A DNA stretch of 64,000 bases from Achromobacter aloeverae (GCF_004121055.1 NZ_PYAL01000002.1:186001-250000); one strand, 5' to 3'; positions 26,629-35,683 are shown, numbered from the stretch's first letter. The notes: generated by a model not told the origin, from the letters alone. Made by a program: numbers and translations.

Positions 26629-26935
26629 TCGGCCGGCGTGGCGGCGCAGGCCGGGCGGACCGCCGAGGGGCAGGGCGGGCGCGGGGGCTGGGCCGCCGCG
26701 TGCGGAGCCGAAGCGTACTGGCCGAAGTGTCCTTGCCGAAGCGTATTGGGCCGACGCGTACTGGGCCAGCCGGCCTCTGTCGGTGCCGTTCCGGGCGGCA
26801 GGATGGGACGCCGGCATACACGGGCGTCGATGCATGCCGGACGCGCTGGGCGCGCCGGGCTATCGTTGTCGTTATCTTGAATTGCTTATATTGCTTGAAT
26901 CGCGAGCCGCGTTGCGCTCGCCCTCTGGGATCACC
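26629..26935. other. Intergenic region with short tandem repeats
   Basis: No gene supported. It contains a four-unit 14-15 bp tandem repeat at 26708-26765 and an AT-richer stretch (26870-26905, TTATATTGCTTGAATCG) that may hold the promoter of the following methyltransferase gene. I see no terminator for purN. Confidence 0.6.
26708..26765. repeat. Imperfect 14-15 bp tandem repeat, four units
   Basis: Units CCGAAGCGTACTGG (26708), CCGAAGTGTCCTTG (26722), CCGAAGCGTATTGGG (26736) and CCGACGCGTACTGGG (26751). Three of the four share the CGTAYTGG core. It lies in the gap between purN and an rRNA methyltransferase gene. Confidence 0.75.
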
Positions 26936-28618
26936 ATGAATAATCCGCGAAATTCCAACCGCCGTTCTTCCGGTCCGCGCCAGGGCGCGGCCCCTCAGGG
27001 AGCCGCTCGCGGCGACTCCCGCGTCGCTCGCGACAGCCGGGACAACCGGGACAGCCGGGACAGCCGGGACAACCGGGACAACCGGGACAACCGGGACAAC
27101 CGGGACAGCCGGGGCTATCCGGACAGCCGCGACAACCGCGACAACCGGGGCAGCAGGGACAATCGCGGCGCTCGTAGCCGGTCCGACACGACGCCCTTGT
27201 CCGTCGCCGGCGTGCGCATCGAGCAGGTGCAGAACGTGCTCGGCGAAATCCTCCAGTGGGCCTGGCCCGCCGACGCGACCCTGTCGCGCTGGTTGCGCGC
27301 CCACCGCGAACTGGGTTCGCGCGATCGCGCCGAGGTGGCCGAGGCGGTGTTCGACGTCCTGCGCAACCTGCGCCGCTACCGCCAATTCGGCGAAAGCGGC
27401 GTGGGCCCGGCCTCGCGCCGGCTGGCGGTGCTGGGCCTGGCGGCCACCCTGGGCCGCGGGGAGCTGGAACCTGGGCTGGCGCCGGCCGAAGCCGATTGGC
27501 TGGACCACGTGGCGAATATCGATCCGGCTTCCCTTCCGCGCGCTGTGCGCGAAAGCCTGCCGGACTGGCTGGACGAGCGCCTGGGCGCCCTGGAGGACTC
27601 GGATGCCCTGATCGAGGCCCTGAACCAGCAGGCGCCGCTGGATATCCGCGTCAATCCGATGAAGGCGGACCGTGACGAAGTGCTGGCCGCCATGCAGGAC
27701 GGTCCCGAATCCCGCTATCTGCCCCAGGCGTCGGCGTATTCCCCCTGGGGCATCCGCTTGCAGGGGCGCCCGGCAATCAACCGCTGGCCCCTGTTCGAGT
27801 CCGGTGGCATCGAGGTCCAGGACGAGGGCAGCCAGCTGCTGGCCTTGCTGGTGGCGCCCCGCCGTGGCGAGATGGTCATCGATTTCTGCGCCGGCGCCGG
27901 CGGCAAGACCCTGTTGCTGGGTGCCCTGATGCGCTCCACCGGCCGGCTTTACGCCTTCGACGTGTCGGCGGCGCGCCTGACGCGCGCCAAGCCGCGCTTT
28001 GCCCGCAGCGGCCTGTCCAATGTGGTCCCCGTCGTTATCGATGGCGAGAACGATGCCCGCGTCAAGCGCCTGGCCGGCAAGGCGCAGCGTGTGCTGGTCG
28101 ACGCGCCGTGCAGCGGCATCGGCACGCTGCGCCGCAACCCCGACCTGAAATGGCGGCAGCATCCGGATGCCCTGGCCGAACTGTGCACGTTGCAGTCGCG
28201 CATCCTGTCGTCGGCCGCGCGTTGCGTCGCGCCCGGCGGCCGCCTGGTCTACGCCACGTGCAGCCTGCTGCCGGAGGAGAACGAGGCGCAGGCGGAAATC
28301 TTCCTGGCTTCGCATCCCGAGTTCGAGCGCGTGGATGCCGCCGCCTTGCTGGCAGCGCGTTGCGACGGCCTGGTCCTCGCGGGTCCTTACGTGCAACTGC
28401 GCCCCGACGTCCATGGCACCGACGGCTTCTTCGCGGCCGTCTTCGAGCGCCGCAAGACGCCGGCGCGCGCCGCTGAAGAGGAGGCCGAAGCCGTCGTCAA
28501 GGCAGCCGCCGCCTCGGCGGAGGACGATGGCGCCGAGGCCGTCGGCGACGAAGCCGGCGAGGACACCGGCCACGTCCAGGTTCCCGAAGCCGGCCGGTCC
28601 GCCGAGGACCAGGGCTGA
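26936..28618 (+). CDS. RsmB/RsmF-type RNA m5C methyltransferase with Arg/Asp repeat N-terminus
   Basis: 560 residues. The catalytic core is a NOP2/Sun methyltransferase: VIDFCAGAGGKTLLLGALM (SAM site), VPVVIDGENDARV, VDAPCSGIGTLRRNPDLKWR and YATCSLLPEENEAQA, whose two cysteines are the release and nucleophile residues. It likely methylates a cytosine in rRNA. An NusB-like RNA-binding region is suggested around residues 85-200. Residues 31-84 are a run of DNR/DSR triplets encoded by near-identical 9-bp units. Residues after about 510 form an acidic Ala/Glu/Asp tail. Both tails look disordered. The ATG at 26936 is the start of the family-like frame. The exact position modified cannot be called. 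Confidence 0.85.
   Translation: MNNPRNSNRRSSGPRQGAAPQGAARGDSRVARDSRDNRDSRDSRDNRDNRDNRDNRDSRGYPDSRDNRDNRGSRDNRGARSRSDTTPLSVAGVRIEQVQNVLGEILQWAWPADATLSRWLRAHRELGSRDRAEVAEAVFDVLRNLRRYRQFGESGVGPASRRLAVLGLAATLGRGELEPGLAPAEADWLDHVANIDPASLPRAVRESLPDWLDERLGALEDSDALIEALNQQAPLDIRVNPMKADRDEVLAAMQDGPESRYLPQASAYSPWGIRLQGRPAINRWPLFESGGIEVQDEGSQLLALLVAPRRGEMVIDFCAGAGGKTLLLGALMRSTGRLYAFDVSAARLTRAKPRFARSGLSNVVPVVIDGENDARVKRLAGKAQRVLVDAPCSGIGTLRRNPDLKWRQHPDALAELCTLQSRILSSAARCVAPGGRLVYATCSLLPEENEAQAEIFLASHPEFERVDAAALLAARCDGLVLAGPYVQLRPDVHGTDGFFAAVFERRKTPARAAEEEAEAVVKAAAASAEDDGAEAVGDEAGEDTGHVQVPEAGRSAEDQG
27026..27187 (+). repeat. In-frame 9-bp repeats encoding Asp-Asn/Ser-Arg
   Basis: About a dozen near-identical units (GACAACCGG / GACAGCCGG and variants) inside the methyltransferase gene, giving DSRDNRDSRDSRDNRDNRDN and so on. 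The near-perfect DNA identity suggests recent slippage or expansion. Confidence 0.9.
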
Positions 28619-28638
28619 TTGCGCAGGGCAGTAGCCAA

Positions 28639-28660
28639 AGCCCGGCCCGCGAGCCGGGCT
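28639..28660 (+). terminator. GC hairpin after the methyltransferase gene
   Basis: AGCCCGGC, a 6-nt loop, GCCGGGCT: a perfect 8-bp stem 20 bp after the stop codon. No T-tract, so termination strength is uncertain. Confidence 0.4.
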
Positions 28661-28823
28661 GGCCCCTGCCTGCCGCGCCGGACCGCGCCGCACGGCGCCC
28701 CCCCGGCACCTCGCAATTCCGCATCGGCATCGCCGTCGACCTGGCCCGCCTCGTTGGTTGCCTTGGCGGCCATCAGCGGCCTAGGGGTTTCCCTAGTCCA
28801 GCGTTCCTATCCTTATCGAAAAA

Positions 28824-28846
28824 GAGAGGCGCCAACGGCGCCTCTC
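28824..28846 (-). terminator. Intrinsic terminator oriented leftward, without an obvious gene
   Basis: GAGAGGCGCC, AAC, GGCGCCTCTC: a perfect 10-bp stem with a 3-nt loop. On the minus strand it is followed by TTTTTCG; on the plus strand by CCCTATG. No minus-strand gene lies upstream of it, so either it ends a short antisense or small RNA, or it is a weak plus-strand terminator. Confidence 0.6.
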
Positions 28847-28864
28847 CCTATGACAGCACCCATG

Positions 28865-28881
28865 CACGAAAAAATTTCGTG
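28865..28881. promoter_or_regulatory. Operator-like palindrome upstream of the aldolase operon
   Basis: CACGAAA-AAA-TTTCGTG, perfect 7-bp arms, 87 bp before the aldolase ATG in an AT-rich patch. Candidate binding site for a dimeric regulator. Confidence 0.45.
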
Positions 28882-28968
28882 GATAAACGGGAATTTATAT
28901 CGTTTTGAGGATAGTCATCCACGCCCTTGTAATGCGGCCTATTCATCCCACGCACCGCGTTACCGCCC

Positions 28969-29649
28969 ATGACCCCCATCGGATTCCGCATACTTCCCCG
29001 ACCAACTCCTGCCGTCGACGCCGCCCTGCTGGCAGCCTATGCCGAGCTGGGCTCGGCCCAGATCAGTGATTGCATGAACCGCCTGTACGGCATCGTGGGC
29101 CTGCGTCCGCTGCATGCCGGCGCGCGCCGCATCGTCGGCGTGGCCCTGACGGTGAAGACCCGCCCCGGCGACAATCTGATGATCCACCAGGCGATCTCGA
29201 TGGGCGCCCCCGGCGACGTGATCGTGGTCGACGGCGCGGGCGAGACCGCCAACGCCCTGGTGGGCGAATTGATGATGATGGACGCCCGCAACCGCGGCGT
29301 CGTCGGCTTCGTCGTTGATGGCGCCGTGCGCGACGCCGATATCTTCGCCGCCGGCGATTTCGGCTGCTTCGCGCGCGCCGTGAACCACAAAGGTCCGTAC
29401 AAGGACGGCCCCGGAGAAATCAACGTCCCGGTCAGCGTTGGCGGCCAGGTGGTCAACCCTGGCGACGTCATCGTCGGCGATGCCGACGGCGTGGTCGTGA
29501 TCCCTGCCGAACACGCCGCCGCCGTCCTGGCCCTGGCGCAGAAAAAGGAGGCGGATGAGGCCGTCGCCAAGGAAAAATTGCTGGCCGGCACCTACACCAA
29601 GCCCTGGCTGGAAAAGACCCTGGCCGAGAAGCGGGGAGGCGCCAAGTGA
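28969..29649 (+). CDS. RraA-type aldolase (4-hydroxy-4-methyl-2-oxoglutarate aldolase-like)
   Basis: 226 residues. This family is a Mg/Mn-dependent class II pyruvate aldolase that cleaves 4-hydroxy-4-methyl-2-oxoglutarate and 4-carboxy-4-hydroxy-2-oxoadipate; other members (E. coli RraA) regulate RNase E. Catalytic features are visible: GELMMMDARNRG (99-110), then GFVVDGAVRD with Asp117, Arg121 and metal-ligand Asp122, so it should be active. NVPVSVGGQVVNPGDVIVGDADGVVVIP closes the fold. The stop overlaps the next gene, an aminotransferase, by GTGA. The context of aminotransferase plus amino acid importer argues for an aldolase rather than an RNase E regulator. Confidence 0.88.
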   Translation: MTPIGFRILPRPTPAVDAALLAAYAELGSAQISDCMNRLYGIVGLRPLHAGARRIVGVALTVKTRPGDNLMIHQAISMGAPGDVIVVDGAGETANALVGELMMMDARNRGVVGFVVDGAVRDADIFAAGDFGCFARAVNHKGPYKDGPGEINVPVSVGGQVVNPGDVIVGDADGVVVIPAEHAAAVLALAQKKEADEAVAKEKLLAGTYTKPWLEKTLAEKRGGAK

Positions 29650-30848
29650 GCATCGTCGCCGACCGCATCAAGCGCATCAAGCTGTCCCCCAGCGTCGCCG
29701 CGCGCGCCATCATCGCCGAGTTGCGCGAACAAGGCCGCCGCGTCATCGACCTGACCATCGGCGAGCCGGACTTCGGCACGCCCGCGCACATCTGCCAGGC
29801 CGCCACCGCCGCCATGGCGCGTGGCGAAACCAAGTATCCGCCCGCCCAGGGCACCGTGGCCTTGCGCCGCGCCGCCCGCGCCCAGCTGCTGGAATCGACG
29901 GGCGTGGACTACCCGGTGTCCGCGATCATCGTGGGCACCGGCGCCAAGCAGGTCATCTTCAACGGCCTGGCCGCCACGCTGAACGAGGGCGACGAAGTGC
30001 TGATCCCGGCGCCGTTCTGGGTCTCCTACCCGGACATGGTGTTGGTCAATGGCGGCACGCCCATCGCCGTGCCCACCACGCCCGCCACCGACTACAAGCT
30101 GACGCCGCGGGCGCTGGAAGACGCCATCACGCCGCGCACCAAGTGGCTGATGATGAACGCCCCGAGCAATCCCACCGGCTCGGTCTACACTGAGGCCGAA
30201 CTGCGCGGCCTGGCCGACGTGCTCCAGCGCCATCCGCACGTATGGCTGATGACCGACGACATCTACGCCCGCCTGAACTTCACCGACACGCCCACCGTGC
30301 ATCCCCTGCAAGTCGCGCCCGCGCTGGCGGACCGGACGCTGGTGATCAACGGCGTGTCCAAGGCGTATGCGATGACGGGTTGGCGCATCGGCTACGGCGC
30401 CGGTCCCGACGAACTGATCAAGGCCATGGCCATCCTGCAATCCCAGAGCACGTCCGGCGCTTCCTCGGTGAGCCAGGCCGCCGCCGTCGAGGCGCTGTCC
30501 GGCCCGCAGGATTGCGTGACCGAGTTCACTCGCGTCTTCCGCGAGCGCCGCGACCTGGCTATCGCCGAGCTGCAAGGCACGCCCGGCCTGGACATCGTGG
30601 TGCCGCAGGGCGCGTTCTATGTCTTTCCGGACTGCGCCGGCCTGCTGGGCCGCAAGACGCCCGACGGCAAGGTCATCCATAGCGACACCGACCTGACGCA
30701 TTACCTGTTGCGCGAGGCGGGCGTGGCCGTTATCGATGGCCATGCCTATGGGGCGCCCGGCACCTTCCGCCTGTCCTTTGCCGCTTCGCTGGATGACATC
30801 CGGAAGGGCTGCGCAGCGATACGCGAAGCTTGCGCCCGCCTGGCTTGA
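29646..30848 (+). CDS. Class I/II PLP-dependent aminotransferase (AspC/Aat-like)
   Basis: 400 residues, aspartate-aminotransferase fold. The N-terminus VADRIKRIKLSPSVAARAIIAELREQGRRVIDLTIGEPDFGTP is typical. MMNAPSNPTGSVYTEAEL holds the family NPTG and NGVSKAYAMTGWRIGYGAG carries the Schiff-base Lys. The GTG start overlaps the stop of the aldolase gene, so the two are made together. Inference: it converts the amino acid brought in by the neighbouring ABC importer to a 2-oxo acid that the aldolase splits. The true amino donor/acceptor is not readable. An intrinsic terminator overlaps the 3' end of this gene. Confidence 0.9.
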   Translation: MSIVADRIKRIKLSPSVAARAIIAELREQGRRVIDLTIGEPDFGTPAHICQAATAAMARGETKYPPAQGTVALRRAARAQLLESTGVDYPVSAIIVGTGAKQVIFNGLAATLNEGDEVLIPAPFWVSYPDMVLVNGGTPIAVPTTPATDYKLTPRALEDAITPRTKWLMMNAPSNPTGSVYTEAELRGLADVLQRHPHVWLMTDDIYARLNFTDTPTVHPLQVAPALADRTLVINGVSKAYAMTGWRIGYGAGPDELIKAMAILQSQSTSGASSVSQAAAVEALSGPQDCVTEFTRVFRERRDLAIAELQGTPGLDIVVPQGAFYVFPDCAGLLGRKTPDGKVIHSDTDLTHYLLREAGVAVIDGHAYGAPGTFRLSFAASLDDIRKGCAAIREACARLA

Positions 30849-30861
30849 GGGCGCTTTTTTT
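30832..30861 (+). terminator. Intrinsic terminator overlapping the aminotransferase stop codon
   Basis: GCGCCC (30832-30837) pairs with GGGCGC (30849-30854), with the TGA stop (30846-30848) in the 11-nt loop, followed by seven T residues. It sits between aminotransferase and ABC importer genes, so ribosomes at the stop codon may influence read-through. Confidence 0.7.
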
Positions 30862-30906
30862 CCGCTTTTTCCCATCGTCCACCACAATCCATAAGGGGAA
30901 CACTCC

Positions 30907-31728
30907 ATGAAACGCAATACCCTGATCGCAGCCTGCCTGGGCCTGGCCGCGCTGACGCTGGGCGCCGCTGCCAGCGCCGACCAGCTCGACGACATCAAGG
31001 CCAAGGGCGAGCTGGTCTGCGGCACGCTGGGCACCTCGCAGCCCTTCAGCTTCCAGGATGCGTCCACGCGCCAACTGGTGGGCTATGACGTGGATATGTG
31101 CAAGCTCGTGGCGGACAAGCTGGGCGTGAAGATCACCTACAAGCTCCTGTCGGTGGCCGCGCGCGTGCCCGAGTTGAACGAAGGCCGCGTCGACATCCTG
31201 GCCGCCAACCTGGGCTACTCGCCGGACCGCGCCCAGCAGATCGCCTTCAGCCATGCCTACTACGTCAGCCCGCAGAAGCTGCTGGTGCGCAAGGACTCGG
31301 GCCTGGACACCATCGAGTCGGTCAACGGCCACCGCGTGGCCGCCACCAAGGGATCCAGCTCCGAGCGCGAAATCAAGCGCGTGCTGGACAAGTCGCAAGT
31401 CCTGGGCTTCGGCGACAGCTCGTCCGCCTACCTGGCCCTGCAACAGAAGAAGGTGGATGCGCAGTTCGCGTCCGAACTGGTGCTGGTGCGCCTGCAATTG
31501 CAGAGCCCGCCCACCGCGCCCGTCAGCATCATCCCCAAGTCCGTGTTCGACGAGTCCTGGGGCCTGGGCGTGCGCAAGTCCGAACCGCGCCTGCTGGACG
31601 CCGTGAACCAGGCGCTGGACGGCGCCGAGGCCTCGGGCGCCGCGGGGCAGCTGTTCGACAAGTGGTTCGGCGCGCAGACGCAGTACAAGCTGCAGCGCGC
31701 CTTCAAGATCGCGCCTATCGCCGGCTGA
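30907..31728 (+). CDS. Polar amino acid ABC transporter binding protein
   Basis: 273 residues, type II periplasmic binding protein of the Glu/Asp/Gln class. Signal peptide MKRNTLIAACLGLAALTLGAAASA, then DDIKAKGELVCGTLGTSQPFSFQDASTRQLVGYDVDMCKLVADKLG (ligand-binding first lobe) and ILAANLGYSPDRAQQIAFSHAYYVSPQKLLV. YKLLSVAARVPELNEGRVDILAANLGY is the family hinge region. It leads a compact importer operon with two permeases and an ATPase, downstream of the aldolase/aminotransferase pair. Ligand likely an acidic or hydroxylated amino acid (inference). Confidence 0.9.
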   Translation: MKRNTLIAACLGLAALTLGAAASADQLDDIKAKGELVCGTLGTSQPFSFQDASTRQLVGYDVDMCKLVADKLGVKITYKLLSVAARVPELNEGRVDILAANLGYSPDRAQQIAFSHAYYVSPQKLLVRKDSGLDTIESVNGHRVAATKGSSSEREIKRVLDKSQVLGFGDSSSAYLALQQKKVDAQFASELVLVRLQLQSPPTAPVSIIPKSVFDESWGLGVRKSEPRLLDAVNQALDGAEASGAAGQLFDKWFGAQTQYKLQRAFKIAPIAG

Positions 31729-31842
31729 TCGCCGCCACGTCGTCCAGGCGGCCGGCCGTGCGCCGGGCCGCCTGGTTTGCATCGCGGACGGGATCCTCCG
31801 CACTGCGTTCCGCCACGAGACCCGCCCCAGACGCCCGCGCCC

Positions 31843-32532
31843 ATGAGCCTACTTGACGCTTCCCAATATCAAACGCTGCTGAGCGGCATGGTGGTGACCG
31901 TGCAGCTTTTCCTGGTGGCATGGGTCATGGCATTCGCCGTGGCCATTCTCCTGACCGTCGTGCGCGCTACCGAACTGGCGCCTTGCCGCTGGTTCGTCGA
32001 CGCCTATGTGGAGTACCACCGCAACGTGCCCCTGCTGGTCCAGGTGTTGTTCTGGTACTTCGGCATGCCGGAACTGCTGCCCGACGGCTTGCGGGGCTGG
32101 CTATACCAGCACAACGCGGAAATGTCGCTGGCCGCCATCGCGCTCGCTCTCGGCTCCGCCGCCTATATCGCCGAGGACATCCGCAGCGGCTTGCGCGCCA
32201 TTCCCTACACCCAGTTCGAGGCGGCGCGCGCCCTGGGCGCCAGCTACCTGCAATGCATGCGTTTCGTCATCGTGCCGCAGGCGGTGCGCATTTCCATCCC
32301 GCCGCTGGTCAGCCGCGCGCTGTTGCTGTTCAAGAACACCAGCGTGGCCATGGCCATCGGCGTGATGGAGCTGACCTACCAGGCGCGCGAGATCGAGAAC
32401 GAGACCTACCGCACCTTCGCCACGTTCGGCGCGGCGACCATCATGTACCTGGCGGGTTCGCTGCTGATCATGTTCATCGGCTGGCGCGTGAACGCCCGCT
32501 ACAAGCTGAATCGAGGAGGCCACGGTGCTTGA
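31843..32532 (+). CDS. Polar amino acid ABC permease, first subunit
   Basis: 229-residue HisM/GltJ-type membrane protein. Hydrophobic helices include LLSGMVVTVQLFLVAWVMAFAVAIL. The cytoplasmic EAA loop is EDIRSGLRAIPYTQFEAARALGASYLQCMRFVIVPQAVRISIPPL. ATG 31843 is the only start in a family-like position; the 22 upstream residues in the frame are low-complexity. The gene overlaps the second permease by 8 bp. Confidence 0.88.
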   Translation: MSLLDASQYQTLLSGMVVTVQLFLVAWVMAFAVAILLTVVRATELAPCRWFVDAYVEYHRNVPLLVQVLFWYFGMPELLPDGLRGWLYQHNAEMSLAAIALALGSAAYIAEDIRSGLRAIPYTQFEAARALGASYLQCMRFVIVPQAVRISIPPLVSRALLLFKNTSVAMAIGVMELTYQAREIENETYRTFATFGAATIMYLAGSLLIMFIGWRVNARYKLNRGGHGA

Positions 32533-33214
32533 TGTCCTGAACCAATACTGGCCCCTGCTGCTGGTCGGTCAGTATCCCAACGGCCCCCTGGGCGGCCTGG
32601 CCATGACGCTGGTCCTGGCGTTCTGCGGGCTGCTGCTGTCCCTGCCGCTGGCGCTGGGTATCGCCCTGGCGCGCGTCAGCCCCTACGCGTGGATGCGCCG
32701 CGCCAGCAAGACGCTGGTGGTCGTGGTGCGCGGCATGCCCCTGCTGATGCTGATCTTCTGGGCCTACTTCGTGGTGCCCAAGCTGACTGGCGAGGCGATC
32801 AGCGGCTTCTGGACCTTGATCTGCGCCCTGGTGGTCTATGAAAGCGCCTACCTGTCGGAGGTCATCCGCGCCGGCATCGAAGCGGTGCCGCACGGCCAGG
32901 TCGAGGCCTCGCGGTCCCTCGGTGTCGGCTACTGGACGACCATGCGCAAGGTGGTGCTGCCGCAGGCCTTGTTCAACGTACTGCCCAGCATGACCAGCCA
33001 GTTCGTGTCGACCATCAAGGAAACCTCGCTGGGCTATGTCATCAGCGTCAACGAACTGACGTTCGCGGCCAACCAGGTCAACAACCTGGTCCTCACCAAG
33101 CCGCTACAGGTGTTCGGGATCCTGGCCATCGTCTATTTCCTGGTGTGTTTCAGCCTGAGCCGCGGCCTCGGCTGGCTGGACCTGCGCATCCGCCGCGCGC
33201 GCGCCATGGCCTGA
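32525..33214 (+). CDS. Polar amino acid ABC permease, second subunit
   Basis: 229-residue GltK-type membrane protein. Starts at GTG 32525, with GAGGAGG upstream, inside the end of the first permease gene. EAA loop [45 protein letters not shown]; helices such as [25 protein letters not shown]. It forms the heterodimeric channel with its partner. The following ATPase gene starts 10 bp after its stop. Confidence 0.88.
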   Translation: MLDVLNQYWPLLLVGQYPNGPLGGLAMTLVLAFCGLLLSLPLALGIALARVSPYAWMRRASKTLVVVVRGMPLLMLIFWAYFVVPKLTGEAISGFWTLICALVVYESAYLSEVIRAGIEAVPHGQVEASRSLGVGYWTTMRKVVLPQALFNVLPSMTSQFVSTIKETSLGYVISVNELTFAANQVNNLVLTKPLQVFGILAIVYFLVCFSLSRGLGWLDLRIRRARAMA

Positions 33215-33224
33215 AGGAAAACCT

Positions 33225-33959
<735 letters not shown>

Positions 33960-33989
33960 TGGCGGGCGAGTGGTAAGGTGAGCGGTTTC

Positions 33990-34961
33990 ATGCGCCACGC
34001 GTCTACCGCCGCGATGTATACCCTGAAGCAGCTAGAGGCTTTTTACTGGAGCTCGGAACTGGGCAGCTTCAGCGCGTCCTCGCGCAAACTGCACACGACC
34101 CAGTCGGCGGTGGCCAAGCGGGTGGGGGAACTGGAGGGGTTTGCCGGCGCGCCCTTGTTCGAGCGCCATGCCCGCCGCCTGGTCCTCACCCAGCATGGGC
34201 GCCGGCTGTTCGATCTTGCGCGGCAAATGCTGGACCTGAACAGCCGCCTGGTGCGGCACATGGCGGATCCGGCCAGCTTCGAGGGCGTGATACGGCTTGG
34301 CGTCACCGAGCTGGTGGGCATGACCTGGCTGGCGCGGCTCATCAAGCACATCAGCCTGCGCTATCCGCGGGTGCAGCTCATGCCGGACATCGACGGCGGC
34401 ATCACCCTCTACGAACGGCTGGAGCGCGACCAACTGGACCTGGCCATCATGCCGGGACCGTTCTGGAGCCATCACTATGACTGCACCCACCTGGGCGCGG
34501 TGACCAATGTGTGGATGGCCAGCCCGACGCTGGACATCGATTTCTCCGCGCGCTTGAATCCGCGCGACCTGGCGCCGTATCCGGTGATCTCGCAGCCCAC
34601 CAACTCGGCGCTTTCCCATCTCTACGATGCATGGTTCGCCGAGCAGGGCCTTTCCGTCAAGCGGGTGCTGACCTGCAACAGCCTGGGGATGATGGCCCAG
34701 CTCACGATGCTGGGCCTGGGCATCAGCTATCTGCCGGGTGCGTATTTCGCGCCGCTGGTCGACCGCGGCGCGCTGCGGCAGCTGGACGTGCTGCCGCCGC
34801 TGCCGACGATCAACTATTACGCGGTCTACAAGAAGAGCCTGGTCAATCCCGTGGTGACGCGGGTCATCGAGATCGCCCGGGCGGAATGCGCGTTCGAAGT
34901 GGCGGGCGATTTCCTGCCGCGCGTGCCGGCGGCCGTGGAGCCGGGACCGCGCGAAGGCTAG
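33990..34961 (+). CDS. LysR-family regulator
   Basis: About 323 residues. DNA-binding domain MYTLKQLEAFYWSSELGSFSASSRKLHTTQSAVAKRVGELEGFAGAPLFERHARRLVLTQHGR near the N-terminus, followed by the LysR effector domain (IRLGVTELVGMTWLARLIKHISLRYPRVQLMPDI). Start candidates are GTG 33978, ATG 33990 and ATG 34014, which gives the most family-like N-terminus; ATG 33990 is a compromise. It lies directly after the ABC importer and in the same direction, so it is the probable regulator of the aldolase/aminotransferase/importer unit (inference). Confidence 0.85.
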   Translation: MRHASTAAMYTLKQLEAFYWSSELGSFSASSRKLHTTQSAVAKRVGELEGFAGAPLFERHARRLVLTQHGRRLFDLARQMLDLNSRLVRHMADPASFEGVIRLGVTELVGMTWLARLIKHISLRYPRVQLMPDIDGGITLYERLERDQLDLAIMPGPFWSHHYDCTHLGAVTNVWMASPTLDIDFSARLNPRDLAPYPVISQPTNSALSHLYDAWFAEQGLSVKRVLTCNSLGMMAQLTMLGLGISYLPGAYFAPLVDRGALRQLDVLPPLPTINYYAVYKKSLVNPVVTRVIEIARAECAFEVAGDFLPRVPAAVEPGPREG

Positions 34962-34979
34962 CGCGCCGTCTTTGTCGCG

Positions 34980-34997
34980 GCTGGCGGCGCCGCCAGC
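34980..34997. repeat. Perfect 18-bp palindrome
   Basis: GCTGGCGGC-GCCGCCAGC, 18 bp after the LysR stop codon, with no T-tract. Possible terminator-like stem or dyad. The rest of 34998-35206 shows nothing I can support. Confidence 0.4.
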
Positions 34998-35206
34998 TCA
35001 AATACACCACCATGACTACCTGGCTGGGACGGTCACCATCGTGGCCGTCAACGTGATATTGATCGCCAGCCACGCCATCGAGCCGCCGACGCTGCGGATG
35101 CTGCGCGCGGTCCTGCCGGACCTGCTGTATATGGGACCTGTCGCGGGCCTTGCCGATCCCGGGGCACGCGACCGCGGCCCGGCCTTGCCGGCAGCGCGGG
35201 CCTGCC

Positions 35207-35683
35207 CTAGCGCGCCCCGGGCGTCACCGCCACCGCGCCCTGGATGCGTTGCGTTCCCAGGTTCCGTGACTGGAAATGCACCTCCCAGGAAAAGGTGTCC
35301 TGCCCGGGCTGCATACCCGCCTGGTAATAGACCTGCGTCACCGGGACCTTGATGTTGGCGCACCTTGACGGGTTGTCGGCCAGCCCGACATCACTGCTGA
35401 CGGTCAGGGTGCCCAGCGCCGGCCGGCTGAGTATGCGCACCGCCGGCGCCTTCAGGGGGCGGCAGTTGGCGTCGACGATTTCGTAGTAGGTGGCCAGCAG
35501 GGTGGCCTTGCCGGGCGGCACCGACCAGGCGCGCGGCTGGGGGATATTGTTATTGCCGCCGGCGTGCGCCGCCATTGAAACCAGGGCCGTCGCCGCCAGA
35601 TACGGCAGCAGGCGGCGGCCCGGGACTTGCCGGCGGAAACGGGACAAAACGGTGCCGCGGAGGGCTGGGCTAGGCAGGCGCAT
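35207..35683 (-). CDS. Hypothetical exported protein
   Basis: 158 residues, family not recognised. MRLPSPALRGTVLSRFRRQVPGRRLLPYLAATALVSMAAHAGGNNN shows a basic N-terminus, a hydrophobic core and an AHA cleavage site, so it is probably exported. The mature part is short, beta-rich-looking and contains two cysteines (NCRPLK and RCANIK) that could form a disulfide. The longer frame starting at 35740 is rejected because its extra residues add nothing. It is divergent from the desaturase gene. It could belong to an extracytoplasmic Ig-like or adhesin-related group, but that is a guess. Confidence 0.6.
   Translation of the reverse strand: MRLPSPALRGTVLSRFRRQVPGRRLLPYLAATALVSMAAHAGGNNNIPQPRAWSVPPGKATLLATYYEIVDANCRPLKAPAVRILSRPALGTLTVSSDVGLADNPSRCANIKVPVTQVYYQAGMQPGQDTFSWEVHFQSRNLGTQRIQGAVAVTPGAR

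Larger units (their letters stand above)
28619..28968. other. Intergenic region with two hairpins and a palindrome
   Basis: No coding frame supported. It contains an 8-bp GC hairpin (28639-28660), a strong stem with a T-tract only on the minus strand (28824-28846), a 7-bp palindrome (28865-28881), and an AT-rich stretch 28862-28925 that is probably the promoter of the following aldolase operon. Confidence 0.7.

Noticed and set aside
28969-29649. Regulator of RNase E (RraA) call
   Set aside because: The aldolase metal and Arg/Asp residues are intact and neighbours are an aminotransferase and amino acid importer.
34972-35352. 126-residue plus-strand frame after the LysR gene
   Set aside because: Pro/Ala/Arg-rich second half, no ribosome site, overlaps the exported protein gene.
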